DNA of 64,000 nucleotides from Streptomyces sp. TRM70350 (GTDB taxonomy: Bacteria; Actinomycetota; Actinomycetes; Streptomycetales; Streptomycetaceae), in NCBI RefSeq assembly GCF_019219825.1, contig NZ_JAHUXH010000002.1, positions 372,001 to 436,000 of the forward strand. The letters run 5' to 3'. The notes beneath the pieces were generated by a model. It was not told the origin of the DNA. It ran no database searches and worked only from the letters and a program-made list of their open reading frames with translations. A program made the translations under genes and the position numbers. Below, piece by piece: positions 38,635 to 45,955 of this stretch. Each line of letters begins with the position of its first letter. Position 1 is the first letter of the stretch.

Positions 38635-40533
38635 TTGAACAGGCACCACTGGTGGCGCGACGCGGTGATCTACCAGGTGTACGTCCGCAGCTTCCTCGAC
38701 AGCACCGGCGACGGCGTCGGCGACCTCGCCGGGGTCCGGGCCGGGCTGCCGTATCTGAAGAAGCTCGGTGTCGACGGGATCTGGCTGAGCCCCTTCTATC
38801 CGTCGCCGCAGCACGACCACGGGTACGACGTGGCCGACTACTGCGACGTCGACCCGCTGTTCGGCGATCTCGCCGAGTTCGACCTCCTGGTGCGGGCCGC
38901 CCGGCGGCTCGGCGTCAAGGTGCTGCTGGACATCGTCCCGAACCACTGCTCCAGCGAGCACCCCTGGTTCCGTGAGGCGCTGGCCTCGCCGCCCGGCAGC
39001 GCGGCCCGCGCCCGGTTCCACTTCGCCGACGGCCGCGGCCCGGACGGCGCCGAGCCGCCCAACAACTGGCACGCCATGTTCGGCGGCCCGGCCTGGACCC
39101 GGGTCGCCGACGGCCAGTGGTACCTGCACATGTTCACGCCCGAGCAGCCGGACTGGAACTGGCGCAACCCCGAGATCGGCGCCGAGTTCGCCCGCATCCT
39201 CCGCTTCTGGCTCGACCGCGGCGTCGACGGCTTCCGCATCGACGTGGCCGCCGGCCTCTTCAAGCACCCCGACCTGCCCGACTCCCCGGACCCGGAGGCC
39301 GACGCCCGCACCCGCGACTCGGTCAACCCGCTCGCCTGGAACCAGCCCGAGGTGCACGACGTATGGCGGCAGTGGCGCGCCCTGTGCGACGAGTACGCCG
39401 CCCGCGACGGCCGGGAACGACTGCTGGTCGGCGAGGTGTCCGTGCCATCCGCCCGCGAGCACGCCCGGTACGTCCGCCCGGACGAACTCCACCAGGCCTT
39501 CTTCTTCGACCTGCTCGGCGCCCCCTGGAACCCCGACGCCTTCCGCAAGGTCATCTCCGAGGCCATGCAGGACATCGCCGGAACCGGCTCCACGGTCACC
39601 TGGGTCCTCAACAACCACGACCAGGTCCGCACCGTCACCCGCTACGGCGAACTCGCCCCCGAGGGCAGCGGCTCAGGGCCTGCGTCGGAAGTGGCGCCTG
39701 CCGGCCGACGCCCGGCACGCGCCCCCATCCTCGAACCGGCTTCGCACGGCTCGGACGGGGGGACCCCCTTCGCCGCACCGGGTGAAAGCCCAAGTACGTC
39801 CAGTACGAGGGCTTCCGCCCGGCACGCCGAGAGCACGCTCCCCCACCCTCGAACCGCGCTTCGCACGGCTCGGGCGGGAGGTACCCCCACGACGCCGCCC
39901 GGCCCGCCCTTCGGGCGGACGACGCCACTTCCGACGCAGGCCCTGGGCGCCGCCCGTGCCCGTGCCGCCGCGCTGCTGATGCTGGCGCTGCCCGGAGCCG
40001 CGTACATCTACCAGGGCGAGGAGCTGGGGCTGCCCGAGGTCGTCGATCTGCCCGACGACGTGCTCACCGACCCGATCTTCCGCCGCACCGGCAGCCGGGC
40101 CCGGATACGCGACGGCTGCCGGGTGCCGCTGCCCTGGTCGGGGCAGGCCTCGCCGTTCGGCTTCACCTCCGGCGTCGAGGGCGTCAAGCCATGGCTGCCG
40201 CAACCGGAGTGGTTCGCCGAGCACGCCACCGACCGGGCCCTCGCCGACACCCGATCCTTCTGGCACCTGTACCGCGACGGCCTCCAACTGCGCGCCTCAC
40301 TGCCCCAGTTGGGCGAGGGCACGCTGCGCTGGCTGGACACCCCGCCGGGCGTCCTGGCCTTCGCCCGCGGCGACGACCTGGTCTGCGCCGTCAACTTCGG
40401 CACCGCCCCCACACCCGCGCCGGTCCCCGGCACCCCCCTGCTGGCGAGCGGGCCCTGCCCGGACGCGGGGGTGCTGCCCGGCTCCACCACCGCCTGGTGG
40501 ATCACCGACCCCACGTCAACTCCCAACCCCTGA
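38635..40533 (+). CDS. Glycoside hydrolase family 13 alpha-glucosidase-like protein, with an in-frame insertion
   Basis: A 632-residue GH13 enzyme, probably hydrolysing imported malto- or isomalto-oligosaccharides or trehalose-like sugars in the cytoplasm (no signal peptide). The four GH13 regions are intact: DIVPNH (99-104), GFRIDVA with nucleophile Asp203, VGEV with acid/base Glu267, and NNHD with Asp329. The start is a rare TTG at 38635, giving the standard N-terminus NRHHWWRDAVIYQVYVRSF; the nearby ATG at 38622 is out of frame. About 90 residues (roughly 347-436, Arg/Pro/Ser-rich) come from a miniature element inserted between region IV and the AAALLMLALPGAAYIYQGEELGLPE segment. Without them the length would be about 542, normal for the family. 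Activity is uncertain. Confidence 0.88.
   Translation: MNRHHWWRDAVIYQVYVRSFLDSTGDGVGDLAGVRAGLPYLKKLGVDGIWLSPFYPSPQHDHGYDVADYCDVDPLFGDLAEFDLLVRAARRLGVKVLLDIVPNHCSSEHPWFREALASPPGSAARARFHFADGRGPDGAEPPNNWHAMFGGPAWTRVADGQWYLHMFTPEQPDWNWRNPEIGAEFARILRFWLDRGVDGFRIDVAAGLFKHPDLPDSPDPEADARTRDSVNPLAWNQPEVHDVWRQWRALCDEYAARDGRERLLVGEVSVPSAREHARYVRPDELHQAFFFDLLGAPWNPDAFRKVISEAMQDIAGTGSTVTWVLNNHDQVRTVTRYGELAPEGSGSGPASEVAPAGRRPARAPILEPASHGSDGGTPFAAPGESPSTSSTRASARHAESTLPHPRTALRTARAGGTPTTPPGPPFGRTTPLPTQALGAARARAAALLMLALPGAAYIYQGEELGLPEVVDLPDDVLTDPIFRRTGSRARIRDGCRVPLPWSGQASPFGFTSGVEGVKPWLPQPEWFAEHATDRALADTRSFWHLYRDGLQLRASLPQLGEGTLRWLDTPPGVLAFARGDDLVCAVNFGTAPTPAPVPGTPLLASGPCPDAGVLPGSTTAWWITDPTSTPNP
39674..39945. 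mobile_element. Miniature inverted-repeat element inside the GH13 gene
   Basis: The 23 bp at 39674-39696 are the exact reverse complement of 39923-39945 (core AGGGCCTGCGTCGGAAGTGG); pairing extends to 39671 and 39948 with one mismatch. The 272-bp interval has no transposase, is made of hairpin-forming sub-repeats, and stays open in the frame of the host gene. No target-site duplication is obvious. This fits a MITE-like, non-autonomous element. Confidence 0.8.
39721..39888. repeat. Pair of ~50-bp direct repeats with internal dyads inside the element
   Basis: Units at 39721-39768 and 39837-39888 share CCCCCAyCCTCGAACC, CTTCGCACGGCTCG and a G-run followed by CCCCC. Each can fold on itself (CGAACCG against CGGCTCG with the C- and G-runs at the ends). 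I recall similar palindromic units as abundant interspersed repeats in Streptomyces, but the count here is just two. Confidence 0.65.
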
Positions 40534-40546
40534 AGGGACATCAACG

Positions 40547-41872
40547 ATGATGCGACGACGTACCACCCTGCTCACCGGCTGCACCGCCCTCGTCCTGGCG
40601 CTCGGCGCGACCGCCTGCGGCGGCGGACCCGTCACGGCCGGCGGCGGCGACAAGGCGCTCAGTGGCCAGACGGTCACCGTGGCCGGTGTCTGGTCCGGCA
40701 GCGAGCAGAAGAACTTCCAGAAGGTGCTCGACGCCTTCAGCCAGAAGACGGGCGCGAAGACCCAGTTCGTGTCCACCGGGGACAACGTCTCCACCGTCGT
40801 CGGCAGCAAGATCGAGGGCGGCAACGCCCCCGACGTGGTGATGGTCCCGCAGGTCGGCGTGCTCCAGCAGTTCGCAAAGGAGGGCTGGCTCAAGCCGCTG
40901 TCCCAGACCGCCCAGTCCGCCGTCGACGCCAACTACGCGGACGTCTGGAAGACGTACGGCAGCGTCGACGGCACGCTGTACGGCCTGTACTTCAAGGCCG
41001 CCCACAAGTCGACCGTCTGGTACAGCCCCGACGCCCTCACCCAGGCCGGGGTCGAGCCGCCGACGACGTACGAGGAGATGCTGAAGGCCGGACAGACCAT
41101 CTCGGACTCCGGGCTCGCCGCCTTCTCGGTGGCCGGGCAGGACGGCTGGACGCTCACCGACTGGTTCGAGAACATCTACCTCTCCCAGGCCGGGCCCGAG
41201 AAGTACGACGCCCTCGCCGCGCACCAGCTGAAGTGGACGGACGCGTCGGTGGTCGAGGCGCTGACGACGCTCGGCAAGCTGTTCAAGGACAAGCAGCTGA
41301 TAGCGGGCGGCCAGAAGGGAGCCCTCAACACCGACTTCCCCGGCTCGGTGGAGAAGGTGTTCGGGCCGAAGCCCGAGGCCGGCATGGTCTACGAGGGGGA
41401 CTTCGTCGCCGGGGTCGCCAAGGACCAGTTCGGCCGGACCATCGGCGAGGACGCGAACTTCTTCCCCTTCCCGGCGGTCGGCGGCGGTGACGCGCCGGTC
41501 GTCAGCGGCGGCGACGCGGCCGTCGTCCTGAAGGACGGCAAGAACGCCGAGGCCGGGATGAAGCTCCTGGAGTACCTCGCCACGCCCGAGGCCGCGGCGG
41601 TGTGGGCCGAGGCGGGCGGCTTCCTGTCCCCGAACAGGAAGCTCGACCTCGCCTCCTACGGCGACGACGTCACCCGGGCCACCGCCAGGTCGCTGGTCGA
41701 CGCGGGCGACTCGGTCCGCTTCGACATGTCCGACCAGGCACCGGCCGCCTTCGGCGGCACCAAGGGCGCGGGCGAGTGGAAGATCCTGCAGGACTTCCTG
41801 CGCGACCCGTCGGACCCGAAGGGCACCGCGGCCGAGCTGGAGGCCGCGGCGGCGAAGGCGTACCGGGGCTGA
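40547..41872 (+). CDS. ABC sugar transporter solute-binding lipoprotein
   Basis: A 441-residue lipoprotein that captures the sugar outside the membrane. The signal peptide ends in the lipobox LGATAC (Cys about residue 24) after RRRTTLLTGCTALVLAL. The binding fold follows: VAGVWSGSEQKNFQKVLDAFSQKTG, GGNAPDVVMVPQVGVLQQFAKEGWL, DGTLYGLYFKAAHKSTVWYSPD, GGDAAVVLKDGKNAEAGMKLLEYLATPE. It is separated by 13 nt from the GH13 gene and by 1 nt from the first permease gene. Together with the GH13 enzyme this suggests uptake of an alpha-glucoside; the exact sugar is unknown. The ATPase is missing locally, so a shared MsiK-type ATPase would be needed, as is common in Streptomyces. Confidence 0.95.
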   Translation: MMRRRTTLLTGCTALVLALGATACGGGPVTAGGGDKALSGQTVTVAGVWSGSEQKNFQKVLDAFSQKTGAKTQFVSTGDNVSTVVGSKIEGGNAPDVVMVPQVGVLQQFAKEGWLKPLSQTAQSAVDANYADVWKTYGSVDGTLYGLYFKAAHKSTVWYSPDALTQAGVEPPTTYEEMLKAGQTISDSGLAAFSVAGQDGWTLTDWFENIYLSQAGPEKYDALAAHQLKWTDASVVEALTTLGKLFKDKQLIAGGQKGALNTDFPGSVEKVFGPKPEAGMVYEGDFVAGVAKDQFGRTIGEDANFFPFPAVGGGDAPVVSGGDAAVVLKDGKNAEAGMKLLEYLATPEAAAVWAEAGGFLSPNRKLDLASYGDDVTRATARSLVDAGDSVRFDMSDQAPAAFGGTKGAGEWKILQDFLRDPSDPKGTAAELEAAAAKAYRG

Positions 41873-41873
41873 C

Positions 41874-43232
41874 ATGGCGGCCACGCTGGTGAAAGACGCG
41901 AGCCGTCCGGCCGCCGCGGGCGCCGGGAAGGGCCGGCGCCCGCGGCGGCGGGGGCCGCTCGTCGCCCTGCTCTTCGTCCTCCCCGCCCTGCTCCTGCTCG
42001 GCGCCCTCGTCGTCTACCCCGTGCTGTTCTCCGTCGGCCGCAGCTTCTTCGACGCGTCCGGCACCCGCTTCGTGGGCGGCGACAACTACACCGAGATGTT
42101 CCGCGACCCGGCGACGCTGAAGGCCGTACGCAACACGGCGATCTGGGTCGTCGTGGCACCGACGCTGCTCACCGGGCTCGGGCTGATCCTGGCCGTGCTG
42201 GTGGAGAAGGTCCGCTGGGCGACGGCGTTCAAACTGCTGCTGTTCATGCCGATGGCGGTGTCCTTCCTCGCCGCGGGCATCATCTTCCGGCTCGCCTACG
42301 ACGAGGACCCGGACAAGGGCGTGCTGAACGCCGCCGTCGTCTCCGTCCACGACGCCTTCCAGGGCACGTCGTCCTATCCGACCGCGCGGGCGCGCGACGG
42401 CCAGGGGATGACCAAGGAGGCGGACGGGGCGTACCGGACGACGGCGAGTGTGTCGCCGGGGGAGACCGTGGCGCTCGGCCTGGTCGGGGTGCTGCCCGGT
42501 GACCTGCCCGGCGGTGCGCAGCCCGCGTATGCCGCGGCCGAACGGAAGGCCGGAGCCGGTGAGCTGCGCGGAGTGGTGTACCTGGACTTCACGCCCGGTG
42601 GGGGAGGGCAGCAGGGCCGGGTCGACCGGCAGGAGAGCGGGTTGCCCGAGATCACGGTCGAGGCGGTGCGCGACGGAAGGACGGCCGGTACGACGACCAC
42701 GGCGTCCGACGGCTCCTTCCGCTTCGCGGGCCTGGACCCGGGCTCGTACACGCTGCGGCTGCCCGCCTCGAACTTCGCCCCGCCCTACGACGGCATCTCC
42801 TGGCTCGGGCCGACGCTGGTGACGCCCGCGATCATCGGGGCGTACCTGTGGATCTGGACCGGCTTCGCGATGGTGCTGATCGGCGCGGGGCTGTCGACGC
42901 TGCCGCGGGACGCGCTGGAGGCGGCGCGGATGGACGGCGCCAACGAGTGGCAGATCTTCCGCAAGATCACGGTGCCGCTGCTGGCGCCGGTGCTGACGGT
43001 GGTGTTCGTGACGCTGGTGATCAATGTGATGAAGGTCTTCGACCTCGTCTACATCATCGCGCCCGGCCCCGTGCAGCAGGACGCGACCGTGCTGGCGACA
43101 CAGATGTGGCTGGTGTCCTTCGGCGGGGGCAACGACCAGGGCCTCGGCAGCGCGCTGGGCGTCCTGCTGCTGCTCCTGGTGATCCCCGCGATGGTCTTCA
43201 ACGTCCGCCGATTCCGAAGGAGCCAGCGATGA
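41874..43232 (+). CDS. Sugar ABC transporter permease with an extracytoplasmic SdrD/B-like insertion
   Basis: A 452-residue MalF-type permease, well above the usual 290-310. The first helices (LVALLFVLPALLLLGALVVYPVLFSVG; TAIWVVVAPTLLTGLGLILAVLVEKV; LLLFMPMAVSFLAAGIIFRLAYD) are normal. Residues about 152-305 form an insertion that would face outside; its last part (VVYLDFTPGG ... GLPEITVEAVRDGRTAGTTTTASDGSFRFAGLDPGSYTLRLP) is an SdrD/B or carboxypeptidase-regulatory-like beta-sandwich. The EAA loop (EAARMDGANEWQIFRKITVPLLAP) and the last helices are intact. It overlaps the second permease by 4 nt. Confidence 0.93.
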   Translation: MAATLVKDASRPAAAGAGKGRRPRRRGPLVALLFVLPALLLLGALVVYPVLFSVGRSFFDASGTRFVGGDNYTEMFRDPATLKAVRNTAIWVVVAPTLLTGLGLILAVLVEKVRWATAFKLLLFMPMAVSFLAAGIIFRLAYDEDPDKGVLNAAVVSVHDAFQGTSSYPTARARDGQGMTKEADGAYRTTASVSPGETVALGLVGVLPGDLPGGAQPAYAAAERKAGAGELRGVVYLDFTPGGGGQQGRVDRQESGLPEITVEAVRDGRTAGTTTTASDGSFRFAGLDPGSYTLRLPASNFAPPYDGISWLGPTLVTPAIIGAYLWIWTGFAMVLIGAGLSTLPRDALEAARMDGANEWQIFRKITVPLLAPVLTVVFVTLVINVMKVFDLVYIIAPGPVQQDATVLATQMWLVSFGGGNDQGLGSALGVLLLLLVIPAMVFNVRRFRRSQR

Positions 43233-44068
43233 ACACCGTCCGACGGAGCCTGGGCAACAGCCTGGTCCAGGCCTTCCTCGTGGTGGTGGGCCTGATCTGG
43301 CTCACCCCGCTGGCCGGGCTGTTCCTGTCGTCGCTGCGGTCCGCCGAGGACACGGCGAAGGGCGGCTGGTGGACGGTGTTCACCAGCCCCGGCCGGCTGT
43401 CCTTCGACAACTACTCGGCGCTGCTGGAGAACGCCGGGATCACGCAGGCCTTCTGGAACACGGTCCTGATCTCGGTGCCGACGACGGTCCTGGTCGTCGT
43501 CATCGCGGCCCTCGCCGGATACGCCTTCGCCTGGCTGGACTTCCCGGGCCGCGAGCCGCTGTTCCTGCTGGTGGTCGCGCTGCTGGTGGTGCCGGTCCAG
43601 ATCGGCCTGCTGCCGGTGGCCAAACTCTTCGGCCGGCTAGGCCTGTTCGGCACGATCCCGGGCGTGGTCCTCTTCCACGTCGCCTACGGCCTTCCGTTCG
43701 CGGTCTTCCTCCTGCGCAACTACTTCGCCGAGATGCCGAAGGAGATGCTGGAGGCGGCCAGGATGGACGGCGGCAGCGAGTGGCGCATCTTCACCCGCCT
43801 GGTCCTGCCGGTGGGTCGCCCGGCCATCGCCAGCCTCGCCATCTTCCAGTTCCTGTGGGTCTGGAACGACATGCTGGTGGCCCTGTTGTTCGCGGACAGC
43901 TCCTCACAGCCGCTGACCGTGGAACTCCAGTCGCAGATACGGCAGTTCGGCAGCAACATCGACGTACTGGCGCCGGGCGCCTTCGTCTCGCTGATCGTGC
44001 CGGTGGTGGTGTTCTTCGCGTTCCAGCGGCACTTCGTGCAGGGGGTGATGGCGGGGTCGGTGAAGTAG
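43229..44068 (+). CDS. Sugar ABC transporter permease (MalG type)
   Basis: A 279-residue six-helix permease. Its ATG at 43229 overlaps the preceding stop (ATGA). The EAA loop EAARMDGGSEWRIFTRLVLPVGRPA is conserved, as are GVVLFHVAYGLPFAVFLLRNYFAEMPKE and FLWVWNDMLVALLFA. It pairs with the preceding permease and binding lipoprotein. It is the last gene of the importer operon, ending in a GC-rich hairpin. Confidence 0.95.
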   Translation: MNTVRRSLGNSLVQAFLVVVGLIWLTPLAGLFLSSLRSAEDTAKGGWWTVFTSPGRLSFDNYSALLENAGITQAFWNTVLISVPTTVLVVVIAALAGYAFAWLDFPGREPLFLLVVALLVVPVQIGLLPVAKLFGRLGLFGTIPGVVLFHVAYGLPFAVFLLRNYFAEMPKEMLEAARMDGGSEWRIFTRLVLPVGRPAIASLAIFQFLWVWNDMLVALLFADSSSQPLTVELQSQIRQFGSNIDVLAPGAFVSLIVPVVVFFAFQRHFVQGVMAGSVK

Positions 44069-44094
44069 GGGCGGCGCGCAGGCCGCGCCGCCCC
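44068..44094. terminator. Shared terminator between the importer operon and pgl
   Basis: A perfect 11-bp stem GGGGCGGCGCG / CGCGCCGCCCC with a 5-nt loop, overlapping the last base of the permease stop and ending 6 nt from the pgl stop on the other strand. Confidence 0.75.
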
Positions 44095-44099
44095 GTCGC

Positions 44100-44882
44100 T
44101 CACGGCGAAGCCGGTGGGTACAGCGACCTCGGCAGCCGGGAGGCCGCCGCCGCGTCCAGCAGCCACAGGGTGCGCTGCCTGCCGTACGCGCCCGCCGCCG
44201 GGGCCTGGACCTCGCCCGCGCCCGAGAGGGCCATGGCCGCGGCGTTCGCCTTGTCCTCGCCCGCCGCCAGCAGCCACACCTCACGGGCCGCCCGGATCGC
44301 CGGGAGGGTGAGGGTGATGCGGGTCGGCGGGGGCTTGGGGGCGCCGTGGACGCCGACCACCGTGCGGTCCGTCTCCCGCACCGCGGGAAGCTCCGGGAAC
44401 AGGGACGCCACGTGGGTGTCCGGGCCGACGCCCAGCAGCAGGACGTCGAACGTCGGGACCGGGGCGTGGTTCTCCGGGACCGCCGCCCCGGCCAGTTCCT
44501 CGGCGTAGGCGGCCGCCGCCGCGTCGACGTCCGAACCGTACGGGCCGTCCGACGCGGGCATGGCGTGCACCCGCTCCGGGTCCAGCGGCACGGAGTCGAG
44601 GAGCGCCTCGCGGGCCTGGGTGACATTGCGGTCCGGGGCGCCCTCGGGCAGGAAGCGCTCGTCGCCCCACCACAGGTCCAGGCGGGCCCAGTCGATGGCG
44701 TCCCGGGCGGGCGCGGCGGCCAGCGCGGCCAGCAGGCCGTTGCCGTTGCGGCCGCCGGTGAGGACGACGGACGCGGTGCCGCGCGAGGCCTGGGCGTCCA
44801 CGATCTTCGTGATCAGCCGGGCCGCGGCGGCCTGCGCCATCAGTTCCTTGTCGCGGTGGACGACCAGTTGCGGTGTGCTCAC
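44100..44882 (-). CDS. pgl: 6-phosphogluconolactonase
   Basis: A 260-residue DevB/SOL-type lactonase hydrolysing 6-phosphogluconolactone in the oxidative pentose phosphate pathway. Motifs: SVVLTGGRNGNGLLAALA for phosphate binding, LDLWWGDERFLPEGAPDRN, and LLLGVGPDTHVASLFPELPA; the second usually reads GxGxDGH..S, so the Thr at DTH is a small departure. The GTG start at 44882 overlaps the opcA stop by 4 nt. It is the last gene of the tkt-tal-zwf-opcA-pgl operon. Confidence 0.96.
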   Translation of the reverse strand: MSTPQLVVHRDKELMAQAAAARLITKIVDAQASRGTASVVLTGGRNGNGLLAALAAAPARDAIDWARLDLWWGDERFLPEGAPDRNVTQAREALLDSVPLDPERVHAMPASDGPYGSDVDAAAAAYAEELAGAAVPENHAPVPTFDVLLLGVGPDTHVASLFPELPAVRETDRTVVGVHGAPKPPPTRITLTLPAIRAAREVWLLAAGEDKANAAAMALSGAGEVQAPAAGAYGRQRTLWLLDAAAASRLPRSLYPPASP

Positions 44883-45955
44883 TTCGCCGCCGCCTTCCTC
44901 ACCGGTGCCGGCGCCGCCGCGTCCTTCGCGGGTGCTTTCGCAGCGGTTTCGACGGGAGCCGGGACGGCTTCCGGCTCGTCGCCGAGGCCTTCTCCTTTGG
45001 CGGGCGGCTCCTCCACGGCGACCGAGGCCGACGCGTTCAGCCGGTCCACCCCGTACCGCAGCGCCGACGCGTACGTGTCGTCCGGATCCAGTCGCCGCAG
45101 CTCCTCGGCGATCAGCTCGGCCGTCTCCCGCCGCTTCAGCGCCACCGCACGGTCCGGCTGGCCCTGGATGGACAGCGTGGCCAGCGAGCCGTCGGCGCGG
45201 TCGAGGGTGATCGGGCCGCAGTCGGTGTCCATGCGGACCGCCGTGAGACCGGGCCCGGCGGACAGCGAGCGCCGGACGGGGACGTCCAGCCGGTCCGCGA
45301 GCCACATCGCCAGCAGCTCACAGCTCGGGTTGAACTCCTCGCCCTCCACCTCGACGCCCTTGACCTCGCAGACGACCTGGTCGAGGGCCGCCGCCAGCAT
45401 CGAGCGCCAGGGCGTGATCCGGGTCCACGACAGGTCGGTGTCGCCGGGCGTGTAGGTGCCGGCGCGGGCGGACAGCTCCCGTACCGGCTGCTCGGCGGCG
45501 TAGGTGTCGGTGACCCGGCGCTGGGCCAGCGCGCCGAGCGGGTCGTTGGCCGGGTCGAGGGGCGCGTTGACCGGCCACCAGACGACCACGGGGGCGTCCG
45601 GCAGCAGCAGCGGCAGCACCACCGACTGGGCGTGGTCGGCCACATCGCCGTACAGCCGCAGGATGACCGTCTCGCCGATGCCCGCGTCCGCGCCCACCCG
45701 CACCTCGGCGTCGAGGCGGGACTGCGTGCGGTCGCGGGGGGTGCGTGAGACGCGCTTGATGACGACGAGGGTGCGCGAGGGGTGCTCCCGCGAGGCGTCG
45801 CCGGCGGCCTTCAGGGCGTCGTAGGCGTTCTCCTCGTCGGTGACGACGACCAGGGTGAGGACCATGCCGACGGCCGGCGTGCCGATCGCCCGGCGGCCCT
45901 GCACGAGCGCCTTGTTGACCTTGCTGGCCGTGGTGTCGGTGAGGTCTATCTTCAT
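44879..45955 (-). CDS. opcA: Glucose-6-phosphate dehydrogenase assembly protein OpcA
   Basis: A 358-residue OpcA, an actinobacterial and cyanobacterial partner needed for full activity or redox tuning of glucose-6-phosphate dehydrogenase. The family core is recognisable (MKIDLTDTTASKVNKAL; GMVLTLVVVTDEENAYDAL; VILRLYGDVADHAQSVVLPLLLPDAPVVVWWP; DLSWTRITPWRSMLAAALDQ). The C-terminal 45 residues are a disordered Ala/Pro/Lys tail. It overlaps zwf upstream and pgl downstream by 4 nt each. Confidence 0.96.
   Translation of the reverse strand: MKIDLTDTTASKVNKALVQGRRAIGTPAVGMVLTLVVVTDEENAYDALKAAGDASREHPSRTLVVIKRVSRTPRDRTQSRLDAEVRVGADAGIGETVILRLYGDVADHAQSVVLPLLLPDAPVVVWWPVNAPLDPANDPLGALAQRRVTDTYAAEQPVRELSARAGTYTPGDTDLSWTRITPWRSMLAAALDQVVCEVKGVEVEGEEFNPSCELLAMWLADRLDVPVRRSLSAGPGLTAVRMDTDCGPITLDRADGSLATLSIQGQPDRAVALKRRETAELIAEELRRLDPDDTYASALRYGVDRLNASASVAVEEPPAKGEGLGDEPEAVPAPVETAAKAPAKDAAAPAPVRKAAAK

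Noticed and set aside
39674..39945. A CRISPR-like array or phase-variable repeat in the GH13 gene
   Set aside because: There are only two sub-repeats of unequal length inside one pair of inverted repeats; no spacer-repeat series is present, and no cas gene is in the window.
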